A DNA stretch of 64,000 nucleotides from Zymoseptoria tritici IPO323. Lineage: Eukaryota > Ascomycota > Dothideomycetes > Mycosphaerellales > Mycosphaerellaceae. A model generated the notes under the pieces. It was not told the DNA's origin, did no database searches, and saw only the letters and a program-made list of their open reading frames with translations. Numbering within the stretch: position 1 is the first letter of the stretch; every line of letters begins with the position of its first letter. The position numbers and the translations under genes are program-made. The stretch lies in assembly GCF_000219625.1 (NCBI RefSeq), contig NC_018212.1, forward strand, positions 2,250,501 through 2,314,500, in the 5' to 3' direction. Below, in pieces: positions 23,601 through 33,954 of this stretch.

Positions 23601-24360
23601 CCCATCTTGATTAGAAAAGCCAAGCACCCACCCCCCACCCACTATAAATCCTCTACCGCACACTCGTCCTTCTCTTCTTCCCCAGTGACAGCGCTACGGT
23701 GCCAGCAGCAGAGGTGACACTGCACAACAGAGGGCAATCAGGTGGCACACGGACGACGATGACAACAAACCCTTTCAATACGGCCGCAGCAACAGCAGCA
23801 GCAGCAGCAGCAATCCATCAGTGTCTCGCGCACTTTGGAAGGCAGAATGGGCGTCTCCTAGATCAAATCGCAAGCGCGTACATTTTCCTTTCCTTGTGGT
23901 CATCTTGTGTCGCTCGCATGACAGCCGTGGCCGACGAATATGTTGTGAGACTATCGTAGAGCTGGGGTGTATGGATATAGCTGCATCAAATCATTCCTCT
24001 TCTTACCTCACGTCCTGCCAAACCCATCTCCATCTGGCTCGTGCAACTTCCTCGTCATCGATCAAAAAAAACATCCTAAACGTGTTCCACGTCTCGTCAT
24101 CAATTCACCCCTCCTCTCATTCGCCCAGCCAAACTCCTCGATCACACGCCCTCGCACGCCCCACCCACGCACTATAAATCAGATCTTCCTCTCCCTCACT
24201 CTTCCTCTTACCCGTCCCAACTACGGTGCACGGGCTCAAATGGGCGAAAAAAACGGACGAACGACTCACGCATCTTGTCGCCATGTCAGACCAAGTGTAG
24301 TAGCAGCAGCTCATCTTCAGTGCCTCTCGCGCAGTCGATGGGAGCAATGAGCGTTTTCCA
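23600..24360. repeat. Tandem duplication of a promoter-like segment
   Basis: Two blocks about 530 bp apart (around 23610-23870 and 24140-24360) share the same order: a C-rich tract ending in CACTATAAATC (about 23640 and 24170), a CTTCTCTTCTTCC/CTTCCTCTTACC tract, CTACGGTGC, a CAGCAGCAGC run, and CAGTGYCTCKCGCRC. The TATA-like word and pyrimidine tract suggest a duplicated core promoter and 5' region. The (CAG/GCA)n run in the first copy is at about 23787-23810. Confidence 0.45.
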
Positions 24361-24419
24361 AGATCAAACAAGTCCACGGACACTTCGCTTGAACAGTAAT
24401 CCCGTCCAGGTCTTGCTAG

Positions 24420-24900
24420 TGCCTGAAAGGAGTTTTGAAGCGATACATTTTTCCTTCTCCCCGCCCGGTGCCTTCACATGCACACGGATGACAGCTGCAG
24501 CAAGGCAAGGTAATGTATCTTCACGAACGGACGATGGCTCTTTGCAACTTGTCGCTCTCCTGAGGGAAGCAGCAGCTTGTCTTTGGTTTCCTGCGCACTG
24601 GAGATGGAAGCAAGGGCGTTCTTTGCGATTGAACATGTTTTTCTCTTCGCTTGGACATTTTCCCCGCTCGGTATACTGTCACTTTGGCTGAGTGGAGCTT
24701 CAAGCGATACATCTTCTGTTGTGCGGTTGACAGTGTATGTGTTATCGTGGTGTGAATGCTCGTGGTAGACTGAGTGCGAGGACTGCGACCGGACGTGAAT
24801 TTTTGAGGTTTGAGCCCAGAACGCGAACGACATTTTGACCTTTTACATCTTCGATATGGCCTTTTCGCTGAACGGAGCTTCAAGGACAACATTCAGATCA
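24420..24900. repeat. Diverged repeat, unit about 170-265 bp
   Basis: Words of the form GGAGCTTCAAGCGATACATYTT or GGAGCTTCAAGGACAACATT occur near 24693 and 24872, with a more diverged copy (GGAGTTTTGAAGCGATACATTTTT) near 24430. Minus-strand translations of the copies look alike. No gene is supported. Confidence 0.35.
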
Positions 24901-25010
24901 CAGAGTCCAACAAGGAACGCAAAGCCACAGTCGATTGTGAAGCAGTATCGACCCAATCACCCTCCATCGTCACCACCGCTGCGCCCACCACCACCGCGCG
25001 GGCAAACTCC

Positions 25011-25364
25011 TCACTGTCTACCCTCCTCATCGTCCTCCTCCTCTTCACCACTCTCCTCACCAACCTCCCCAGCCTCATCCATCTCCTCCTCTGTCCAAAA
25101 ATCCTGTCCTTTGAACCCCCACACGAAATCCACCTCCTCCACTTGCTCCCTCACCTCCTCCGCCAACTGATTTCCGATCTTGAAGACCCACCACAGTTTT
25201 CCGTGCTCGTCGCGGTTTTCCTCCGCCACCTGCCGGGGGTCGTCCCTCGCTCCCACGGCACCAGCCTGTTCCAGGATGCTGATGACCTTCATGACGACGT
25301 AGTCGACGTCGTCGGCGACGAGGCCGGGGGCGAGGGTGAGAATGTAGGCGTAGGGTGGGGCCAT
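25011..25364 (-). CDS. Acidic hypothetical protein, 117 aa
   Basis: A clean open frame from an ATG at 25364 encodes a protein with a hydrophobic start (APPYAYILTLAPGLV), a central region with MKVISILEQAG, GKLWWVFKIGNQLAEEV and DFVWGFKGQDFW, and a strongly acidic Glu/Asp tail from about residue 92. The amphipathic pattern and acidic tail are typical of a real cytoplasmic or nuclear protein. No family is recognised. The opposite strand is also open but low-complexity, as expected of an antisense shadow of acidic codons. Confidence 0.6.
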   Translation of the reverse strand: MAPPYAYILTLAPGLVADDVDYVVMKVISILEQAGAVGARDDPRQVAEENRDEHGKLWWVFKIGNQLAEEVREQVEEVDFVWGFKGQDFWTEEEMDEAGEVGEESGEEEEDDEEGRQ

Positions 25365-25936
25365 TTTGAGGAGAGACTGGGAGGACGATTAGTGGGTGCT
25401 TCGGCGTCGGGGGGGAGTTTGGAACGTACGGAGTTGGTGTTGTTGGTGTTGTTGGTGTGGTGGTGCTGGTTGGTGGTGGTGATGTCGAGTGGTCTGAGAG
25501 CTTTGCGGGAGTTCTGGGAGATGGTCAGCTTGCTGCTGCGATGTGCGCTGATGATATGGAGCGTGGAGAGGTGAGGGAGAGTTACTGGAAGTTGCGCAGA
25601 GCTTGTGGTTGCTGAGAGGGAATGGTCGACGTGTTTGAATTGTGGTGATGTAGTGGAGGAAGTTTTGGACGTGCGGATTTTGAGAGTTTATGTATGAGGC
25701 AGCGCGCCAAGCTTTGTCCGTTGACGAGTCAGGATGCCTCGCGTCTCGCGATCACGTCTTTGTGGCGAGTCAGGTGTGGAAGGTACGCATTACGTCGATA
25801 TGAGAGTCCCGGAGCACCAGGTTGAGATTCAAGACTGATATGCAGTGTCCACGATAACACACACATCTTCCCTCAGTCTGTCTTCGCAACGCACTCATTG
25901 CTAACCGACATCGAAGAGGCTTGCAACATCAATCGA

Positions 25937-26770
25937 TCACGCCCTTCGCGCAGGCCCGCGCACGCCGCATAACACTTCCGTCACAGAACCCCATGCTAGC
26001 AACACAACGCTCGCTACACCCATTACACCTCCACGGCAACCATACTCATCCCCTTCTTCCTCCGTACCCTCGCTCTCCACATCCCTCTGGATCTCAGTCC
26101 CGTACAAGATGCCTTTCTGCCGTCGACTTGGACCCCACTGGACTCGGAGAGAGATCGGTACATCGAGTTTGGGAGGAAGGATAGGATGGTGCTGGTATAT
26201 TTCTTGGTTTGAGTTGGGGTTGCGAAGGTAGGGGAGGAGAGTTGAGGGAGTAAGGGGGATGGAGAGAGAAGGGGTTTGCATAAAGATAGGAGGGAGGGTG
26301 GAGTTGGGAGAGGGATAGTGGACGGGATGAGCGGGATATAGTACTCCCGCTCGAGATTCTGCTGGCGCGGAGAGGAGGCGAGGAGACGGCGTTCGATGCA
26401 TAAAGACTTGGGAAGCAGGCTGCCGAGGGAGCTGGGTATCGACGTTTCCCATACCGCTCAGGCCATCCCAGCTCGTCTCACAATGTTTGCCAAGATCTGT
26501 TACTCCGACAGTCGACCCTCCAGCGCTTGGAGGTCGCAGAGATGCCGCCATCTCATAACGTTCAAAACCGAGCTCTCGGCCTAGCCTGACCGTCGCTTCT
26601 CCGCTGGACTTCCCACTGATGGACCTCGTCTCATTTCCATCAACGTCAACTTCCATCAATGAAAGACATCCCCCCTCAACCAACACGGCACCAACATGGC
26701 GACACGAACGCTGCTGGACAACTTCGCTTCTATCGTAACCGGAATCAGGCGGCATGCCATCTGCGTGCAC
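25937..26770 (-). CDS. Hypothetical protein with C-terminal hydrophobic segment, up to 277 aa
   Basis: One open frame of 277 codons. The second half is Pro/Ser-rich (PSPNSTLPPIF, SLSIPLTPSTLLPYL), then a segment with LDVPISLRVQWGPSRR, an acidic stretch (ESEGTEEEGDEYG) and a single hydrophobic segment near the C-terminus (GVMGVASVVLLAWGSV), which would make it a tail-anchored membrane protein. The first third is less protein-like and the true start may be an internal Met. No family is recognised. Confidence 0.45.
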   Translation of the reverse strand: MHADGMPPDSGYDRSEVVQQRSCRHVGAVLVEGGCLSLMEVDVDGNETRSISGKSSGEATVRLGRELGFERYEMAASLRPPSAGGSTVGVTDLGKHCETSWDGLSGMGNVDTQLPRQPASQVFMHRTPSPRLLSAPAESRAGVLYPAHPVHYPSPNSTLPPIFMQTPSLSIPLTPSTLLPYLRNPNSNQEIYQHHPILPPKLDVPISLRVQWGPSRRQKGILYGTEIQRDVESEGTEEEGDEYGCRGGVMGVASVVLLAWGSVTEVLCGVRGPARRA

Positions 26771-26855
26771 ACACGGGAGCGCTCCTTCCTCATCAGGGCC
26801 GAGAGCTGAGTAACCTTATGCATGCTGGCAGAGCATTCGGTGCGAACTAGGTCCA

Positions 26856-28100
26856 GTGTGGCACATCGGGATCCAATCTCAGAATGAGGCAAAATGCAGC
26901 GCTGGCTTGGTCGACGAGAAGTGGATGTTGATTTTGAAGCGCGACCCTGTGTGTCGCAGAGCTTTTTATGTAGAGTTCGCGGACGAGATGAGGGATCTGG
27001 CCTCTAGCGAGAAGAATGCGGTCGACGGCTACGATTTGTTCAAAGCATAGCCGATAACGATGGATAGAGGATTCCGGGAATCAAGCAGATTTGCGCAGTG
27101 AGGCGGGTGGTGTACTATAACGCCACCCGAGCCTATCGTCCCAAGGAAGAACGCGTCGCCACGAGGACGCGGTTACTTCTCTTATCGACAAGAGCGACAA
27201 TATGGAGGGTGAGGAGGGTGGAGCGTTAAGGACTCCTGCTTCCAAGGAGCATGTCTCGGGCACCGAGAAGGCAATAAAAGCGGAGGAGATGAACGATAGC
27301 GAGGAGAGGTTTGCTAGATCGCGAAAGACTCTAGCCCTGAAGAGGCACAAGACCCTCTGGAAGTAAGGCGACACCGCGTACGTCAAACCAAAGAGCGAGG
27401 CAGTCAATCGCGATATCCCTTGAGTTGCAACCATTCCACCAAGAGCTCGTCAAGGCCAGAGATGAATTGATCAGCCAGCAAGACGACGATGTCGAGGATC
27501 TCTACGTCGCCCTGCAGAATGAAGAGTTCTTTGATATTGCCTTCAGAATTTTCCCACTGCTGCGTAAAATTCCAGATCGGATTGGAGGCAAAACAAGCAA
27601 GAGACTGTTCGCTGCAGTAAGAAGGTTCATCAGCCCTTCCATCAACGGCGATATAATCGAATACTACGATGTTCTGCTTGTCCGAAGACTGGTTAGCATC
27701 ATCGTTGCATTTTTGTTGCGCAGTGGTAAAACTATCAACGAGGAGGTGAAGATCCGGATTAGACTCGCTTTTTGCAAACTTTTCAAGTTGTTTGAGCTTG
27801 AGATAAGCGAAGAGCTAGTTGAGCTTGCCTAGAAAGACATTGCGCGCAAGGTGGGCAGCGAAGACGATGGTCCGGTGTTTGGCTCGTGATCTGCCGCCTG
27901 GTGACTAACGGCAGCGCACTACCCTACAACAACCAGCTTGAGGACCTGCTTCTCGCAGCATATGGACGACGGATAGGTCTTCCCAAGCACGTTGGCGAAG
28001 GCACACCCGCGCCATTTCAACACCAAGGGCTGTCTTGCAAAGAATCGTCGCCCAGTCGGACGACCCTACGTCTTGAAGAAGGTTGACGGTGGGGACCGCT
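26856..28100 (+). pseudogene. Decayed gene, best-preserved block 27425-27832
   Basis: Three protein-like blocks lie in order on the plus strand but in different frames with intervening stops: 26856-27050 (FADEMRDLASSEKN), about 27160-27366 (acidic and Lys-rich, ending KTLALKRHKTLWK) and 27425-27832. The last encodes a 135-residue all-helical-looking segment with DVEDLYVALQNEEFFDIAF and VRRLVSIIVAFLLRSGK. It ends at a TAG, after which the same frame goes on with protein-like codons (KDIARKVGSEDDG), as expected of a nonsense mutation. A multi-intron gene is the alternative, but I found no clean splice pairs. The ancestral family is not recognised. Confidence 0.4.
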
Positions 28101-28330
28101 TCGATCTCCAAGGCGGATGCATACTCCTGATGGGCGAGGAAGCCGATCCCATTTGACCCTAGCCTCGTCATTCATTCTACAACATCCACTTCTACCTTCA
28201 AGCACCTCGTCCGTCATCCTTTGCTATAGATGTGAACCTGCTCATCAATCACAGCGGATTCTTGCCGACCGCTACAATCCCTATAACCCATCTGCTCTGC
28301 AGCAACCGGAGCTTCCTATGCCGCACCGCT

Positions 28331-28573
28331 ATGGTGCCCGTCGATGTGGTGATTGAGATCATCAAGGCATCCCGGAGCATCGCTGAGATACTTGCCGGCG
28401 CCAAGATGCCAGCCACGCTCCTCAACGTCTTCACCTCTCTCGTTGTGCTCGGAATCCTCGCCACAATCGGCACCGGTCTGGTGGAGATTATCGAAGCATC
28501 TGACAGCATCACCCAGAAGCTCGGCTCAGAACGATTACACGTTGCACTTGAGAGGGCGGGACGTGAGGCGTAG
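28331..28573 (+). CDS. Small membrane protein with duplicated helix, 80 aa
   Basis: From the ATG at 28331 the frame encodes an 80-residue peptide. Two similar amphipathic segments, VIEIIKASRSIAEIL (about residues 6-20) and LVEIIEASDSITQKL (about 46-60), flank one hydrophobic segment (LLNVFTSLVVLGILATIG). The symmetrical helix-membrane-helix design suggests a small membrane-associated protein. The frame is open upstream to 28232, but that portion looks like untranslated sequence. No family is recognised. Confidence 0.4.
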   Translation: MVPVDVVIEIIKASRSIAEILAGAKMPATLLNVFTSLVVLGILATIGTGLVEIIEASDSITQKLGSERLHVALERAGREA

Positions 28574-29360
28574 TGGAAGGGAAAGGACGGAGATATGGAG
28601 TAAAGGCAGCAGACCGCGAGAGGATTGCTGCAGTCTGACCGCCGAATCAGTCTCAGGCACTTCGATGCAAGAGACTACCCGTATGTACCTAGCTATACAA
28701 CATGCCCTTCTGCTTTGGTCCTGTCTTCAGCTGCCTGAAAAAAACGTCCGATCAATCATTTCAGCGGGACTGTTTCACACATTCCTCCAATGTCAGAAAC
28801 TCACGCCAGCGAAGTCTTCGTACCCCAACAGGTCCTCGAATCTCCGACACCATGCCACATTCAATCCTTTTCGTCACTTTAGAAGAGCTGCTGACCACGA
28901 CGAACAGGTGGAAGATACAGTTTATCGACCGAGGAGTGAGCGAGTACGAATGAGACGCAAGAAAGGCGATGTGAGTGTAATGTCATGCACGAGATTCAGA
29001 TCGACAGAAAGGCGGCCCTGTGGACGTATATACCCACTCCACAAAACAACCGCTTGACTGTGGTACCTGCGTCCTCGTCCGGAACATTGCAACCCTATCG
29101 GGTAATATACATGGAGGACCTGTTGGCAGGAGTGAACGCATTGCGTCAAGCTGGCCGGAAAGAGCACGATAATCAACAGCCTTGACAATCACGCTGGCGT
29201 CTCCAGAGTAGTGCTAGCATACATATCCTATAGCGTAGAGTGTTCCTCGCTGCATCTTCCTGGCGTAAGCCAGGCAGATCAGCCGCCGTGACACGCACTC
29301 GTGGCCATTACGGGCCCACCCCTTCATCCGTACACTCCCACCCCTCATCCCGAATTCAAC
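28574..29360. other. ORF-poor stretch
   Basis: No supportable feature. Open frames on both strands are short and of mixed composition. Confidence 0.3.
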
Positions 29361-29361
29361 C

Positions 29362-29490
29362 CCTCCTCGGCCCCTCCCCGGCCGGAACTGTGTGACCAAT
29401 ATAACCCCTCCCTTTTCTGCCGCCTTTTAACACCTGAGCAAGTGTCTAAACTACCGGCTTGTTGAATTGGTGCAGTGGCACAATTACACA
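29362..29490 (+). repeat. Dispersed repeat, copy A
   Basis: CCTCGGCCC-CTCCCCGGCC, TGTGACCAATATAACCCC, then a CAGCAAGT-like word (here GAGCAAGTGTCTAAACTACCGG) occur in the same order as in copy B at 62029-62155, 32.7 kb away. In copy B the block runs into a tRNA-Val-like 5' half; here the corresponding part (TTGTTGAATTGGTGCAGTGGCAC) is degraded. Confidence 0.6.
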
Positions 29491-31262
29491 TCACATTCAG
29501 GTACGTTGTCTCCATTTGATTTTCAGCACTGCACAATATTCGGTAGAGTTATGGAGACTGGCATCCCTGCAGGAAAAAGAAGAAAACCCCATCTCGGAGG
29601 GGTGTTGCACTACATTGACCTCGCTCAACGGAGGGTGTAGAGATTTTGCTTCGTGGATGAATGTTTTTGGGTGGCTTGGCGATGGGAAGGATGAGGGGAT
29701 GGCGAGGCTTGCTTTTTGGCTGCCTAACCTTTGCATTTGAGGTCGACTTGTGGTGTTGAAGTTCGTGTTGTGCCGTGAACACTTTTGCCAGTGACCACGG
29801 GCTACTCTTTATCGATCGATCAAATGTGTCGATCAGCTCAGCCAAAGCCGCTGAACGGCACGAGAGCGTGTCACGGCGACCACGGCCACAACGAAACGTT
29901 TCTCACGTCTAAATACAGGTCAGACTAGATTTCAACGGTTCTCATCCTTTGATATCTCTAATTACGATTGCCGCGAAATGAACACATCGGGTTCAAGGTG
30001 CACGATGGCAAAAGTCGATCACAGGTTGAACCCAGGTCGTGGCGGTCACCGCGTTGTGCCACGCAAACGCGGACGATCAGCCATCACATGGGCGAGGACG
30101 GCAAAGCTTGAAAGAGAAGAGAAGTCAAGGCTCGCGTTGACGACCTTCTGAACATCGACACGCAAATGCTCACCACATACATCCCAACCTCCAAGACTAA
30201 GGTAGTGTCTTCAGGCAAGCATCAGCCAGTGGCCTCCGATTTCTCTCCAACAACCATCGACCTCACTCTTCGGCAGGATCGTTTGGCTCAGGACTACTCA
30301 GAATTTGTTCCTGGTATCACGATTTGCTCGCATCGCTTCCCAATCACAGCAATGTCCGTTCTACAAGCCATGATTTCTCCCGTTACTCCGGCCTCAATCC
30401 CTGGCGAGGGCCATCCACAGTCGACTGGAAGATCGACGCGGCCCACAACAAGGACAGCAGATATCAGCACAGTCAGCTAAGAGACCAAGCCAAACGGCCG
30501 CCTTACTGCTGAGCAGAACAACCGGCAGGGTCAAGTATAGATGGATGTATGGTAGGACCCCTGTCGCGGACCAGATTGGCGCGCGAGAAGAAGTCACGGC
30601 AGGCCTCCTCGACCAGGCAGTCTCCAACAAGACCTGTTTCTGTAAGTCGTTGACGATGGAAAGTCGGAATACACCTACAAGTGGGGATAGAAGATATCAT
30701 AACGAAAGGCTAGTCCTCCCAACATGACCAAAAGCTCCATCGCCCGGACGCGTCAGCTTTCGAGAGCATGCTGATGCGTCATTGCCAGGATTGGCCTCGC
30801 CAACTTGATACGGAGCAGGCGTGCTACATTGATACCGGTGATATGATAGTTGTGGAAGATGATAAGCTGCCTACTCATCACTGTCTGCTTGCTGCCTGTG
30901 GCAATCGTCAAGTCTCGGTCGTGGATCACACCTGCTATCTCTACATTCCTCGGATACGCGGCGACTGCATCTGCAATCAGCTCCATCAACGCTAGAGCTG
31001 ACCCTCCAAACATCTTGCAGGACGCGCTGGAGAAAGCCCCATCGATAACGGCGTTTAACGATCGTTAACGCTTCAATGACCTCGGCTGTACCGATGTCGT
31101 CGTCGTTCCCCCGAACAAAGGGAATGGTCAGCAGCCCTGATCCGGTGACACAATTTCGGAAGTGCTTTGTTATCGGACGGTATCCTCACATCTCAAGTCC
31201 CAGGATCTGCGATCCTACCCATCGCCGCATCTGAACATCCAGTCAACACACTGCTTCGTAGA
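29491..31262. other. ORF-poor stretch
   Basis: No gene can be supported. A plus-strand open frame at 30850-31068 begins with a signal-peptide-like hydrophobic start (ISCLLITVCLLPVAIV) followed by about 45 polar residues. Its start context is poor and the opposite strand (30753-31013) is equally open. Confidence 0.3.
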
Positions 31263-31751
31263 ATGGCTTTCCCCAGCCAGCTCGTCGGCTCAAAACCACA
31301 ACATCCACTGTCCAGGCCAACCTTCCCCGACGCCGACTCACCACCAGCTGTTCCTGGCAAGGACACCTACCGAACGAAAGCTCTGCCGTCTCCGCCGCCT
31401 CGGACACCGACTATGGCATACTTGCCTGTCCCAGCGAGGACTGCTGAAATTCCGTCGAATCCTAGTCCAGAGCGAATACAGGAGCAGGCAAGATCAGCCC
31501 AAAACGAGCCGTTTCCTGCCTTTGATTTTTGCTCGGACGGAGGAGCGAGCAGAGAGGATCAGATCGAGCGGATTGATGAGGAAGTGCGGAAGAGCAGCTG
31601 GGTGTTGAATGGAGACTTGAATCGAGCGGATCGATGTACCGACTCGCCGTTGGAGGAGGAGGCGAAAGAAGGCGAGGCTGCTGAGAATTCTACGGCGAAG
31701 GAGAAGAAGACGAGGGAAAAGTGGTTCCAGGTCTGGAGGCCGAAGGCATGA
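31263..31751 (+). CDS. Low-complexity hypothetical protein, 162 aa
   Basis: The frame is open from 31167, but the ATG at 31263 is the likely start because protein-like sequence begins there. The product has a Pro/Ser-rich N-terminal half (residues 1-70, with PLSRPTFP and LPSPPPRTPTM), a central acidic helix (DQIERIDEEVRKSSWVL) and a Lys/Glu-rich C-terminus ending WFQVWRPKA. It looks intrinsically disordered. It lies upstream of two other short disordered proteins on the same strand. No family is recognised. Confidence 0.5.
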   Translation: MAFPSQLVGSKPQHPLSRPTFPDADSPPAVPGKDTYRTKALPSPPPRTPTMAYLPVPARTAEIPSNPSPERIQEQARSAQNEPFPAFDFCSDGGASREDQIERIDEEVRKSSWVLNGDLNRADRCTDSPLEEEAKEGEAAENSTAKEKKTREKWFQVWRPKA

Positions 31752-32393
31752 TTGCGGAGGCTGGACCTAGGATCAGCATAAGGTCGGCCAGTAATTAATC
31801 CGTACTGGAACATCCGGACAGCCGGACAGCTTTCGGGCTTGATGGACCACTCAGAACTCGTCCTTCCTTTCCGATTGCAATATGTTCAAAAGCTTTCTTA
31901 TTCTGGCAGAAAGGTTTCAAGATGGCTATAGTTCTTCCGTTTGTACTCCTGCTTCCAACACATGTTTGTTCAAACAGCTTTGAGGTCAATTATCAATCCA
32001 CTTACACTCTTCTGCAACGCTCTTGGGTATGGGCATTGAAACCTCCCAGCTTGTGTTATGAGAGTAGCCCTGCATGCTTTCCTCGTTAGCAATATACTCA
32101 CACCAATACTGCTCAAGTACTGTGCCTTCCAGAGGTGAGGCAGATATCCTCCGTAGTTGGGTCGGTCTCTCGAAATAGTATACGCGGATGGAGATCGGCA
32201 TTCACGGACGATCCCGTTGCCAGTTGATCACTTGTGAATTTCTGCTCGGACTTCCTCCTCAACCTTTTCTTCACATCCCACGTTCCTAATCTTCCCAATC
32301 ACCAAAGCGATACTCAATCATCCTCGCCAACAGCAACAATCAATAACACCATACACACCCGAAGCACCATCAACTTCGAGACATCAACCAAAA

Positions 32394-33023
32394 ATGTCTT
32401 CCTTCACCAACTCCAAGAAGGCCGATGCGCAACCCAGCCTCTCAACCTCCACCAGCAACGATGCCGCCGACGGCGAGAACAAGACCGCCGCCGCGCAGTC
32501 CGCCAACGAGCGGCCTTCCTACCATACGGAGAACATCGGCAGCACTCCTTCCTCTCGGCGCGCGCCTGAAGACGTGGCGAACCGCAACCAAAACGCCAGT
32601 GGAAGCTCTCCTCCACGCCGCGTCGCCTGGACAGCAGTCCGGACTCACCCCTCTGGAGAAGCGAGCTTCACGAAGTACCTCGACGACGGTGCTTTCGTTG
32701 CTTCTGGCAGCCGTCCAACTCCGCCACCTGCGCCAGAGCCGTTCAAGGCTGCGGAGTTCCCGACTCAGCGGGACGAAGAGTTGATGGAGAAGGGCGAAAA
32801 GCTGGAACTTCATGACGGCAAGGGCCATGGGGATGTGGTGGACGAGGTGGTGTACAAGGGCCGAGGAAAGGCAGGTGGCAAGGAGGTGGGCGGAGTGGGA
32901 TCGAAGGGTGACAAGGTGGGCGAGAAGAAGCAGGAGACTGTTGCCGGCAAGAAGAAATTTGGCAGCTTCAATGCCATGCTCTACGGACCTCCAGCTGTCG
33001 ATGGGAATAATGAGAAAAAGTAG
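32394..33023 (+). CDS. Disordered protein with HDGKG motif, 209 aa
   Basis: A single exon with a strong start context (CAAAAATGTC). The N-terminal 75 residues are Ser/Asn/Ala-rich. Residues 75-105 contain RRVAWTAVRTHPSGEASFTK, reminiscent of a short conserved fungal module. Residues 125-145 carry RDEELMEKGEKLELHDGKG, after which the chain is Lys/Gly-rich (KAGGKEVGGVGSKGDK). The ELMxKGxxLxLHDGKG segment reappears in the next gene, so the two share a domain. No biochemical role can be assigned. Confidence 0.7.
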   Translation: MSSFTNSKKADAQPSLSTSTSNDAADGENKTAAAQSANERPSYHTENIGSTPSSRRAPEDVANRNQNASGSSPPRRVAWTAVRTHPSGEASFTKYLDDGAFVASGSRPTPPPAPEPFKAAEFPTQRDEELMEKGEKLELHDGKGHGDVVDEVVYKGRGKAGGKEVGGVGSKGDKVGEKKQETVAGKKKFGSFNAMLYGPPAVDGNNEKK

Positions 33024-33954
33024 AGGGAGTGGGGGCATCATCGCGAACGGTGTCAGGGCATGTCGACTGGCGGCAGCCACAAAGGCACCGGTACCGGAAT
33101 GATCTTGGTGGGAACGAGTTGGGCAAGGACTACAAGTCGGCTGAGCGATTCTTGCAACGCGTTCTTGTCTTGTGTCTTCTTCTGCTGGCGTCTTTTCAGC
33201 GCTCATGATTCTACTGTCAGAACGAGTGGCATCTCGTTCGTACCAGCTCGAGCACGAAGTATCCTGTCATGTAGCGACAATGAAGCATCACGAATCGCTT
33301 TTTTCACGTCTACTCATGGTCGATGTCCACTACTGCTGCTTTCTTCATCGACGTCGCTCGAATCGAACCGTCGCCACGAACACCCATACCACTCACCGCT
33401 GCAGTTCAACCGCTCCAGCCACACGGCACTTGCGATGGACCCACTCCTTCCGAATAAGGACGTCAACATCTCGCCGCCGCCGTGTGATTGGGTTCGACTT
33501 TTCTGCGCTAGTTCATGTACTCTTGCATGTGACAGTTCAGCTGAGAAGGTGTGGCTGTGTTCTGTGCTGTATCCGTCACCGTTGGAGCGAGCTTCACAGT
33601 ATGGAGTTTGGTTTGAGCGAATATACACTCTGATTACTAGGCTTTTGCCGGCCATACACACCCATCGTATGCTACACGCCAACTCATTGCTCCAAAAGGC
33701 ATTGTGGCCACTGCAAGTGACGATTTTCAAGCTTAAAGATCGACGTTACCTCTAGGTGAGGCTCCGCTCCGGTGCCCAAAAGTTGACTCGTGAACGCCAG
33801 CTCCGCGCTTGCTTCCGACACCTCCACATCCTCATTACAACCTTCATCATAACAATCTGGATCCAAACAACTCTCATCGATCCGAACCCTATGCGCCAAT
33901 CAAGACATCGACACACAAACAAACCTTCCCATCCTAACCGCCACGACTTCGAAA

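Noticed and set aside
24810..25574. 254-codon plus-strand ORF with Ser/Thr and Leu-rich runs
   Set aside because: Most of it is the complement of the acidic-tailed minus-strand gene at 25011-25364, and the low-complexity runs are what GAG/GAA codons give on the other strand.
32442..33206. 254-codon open frame on the minus strand
   Set aside because: It is antisense to the 209-aa gene at 32394-33023, whose start context and composition are better. The minus translation is Arg/Leu-rich shadow sequence.
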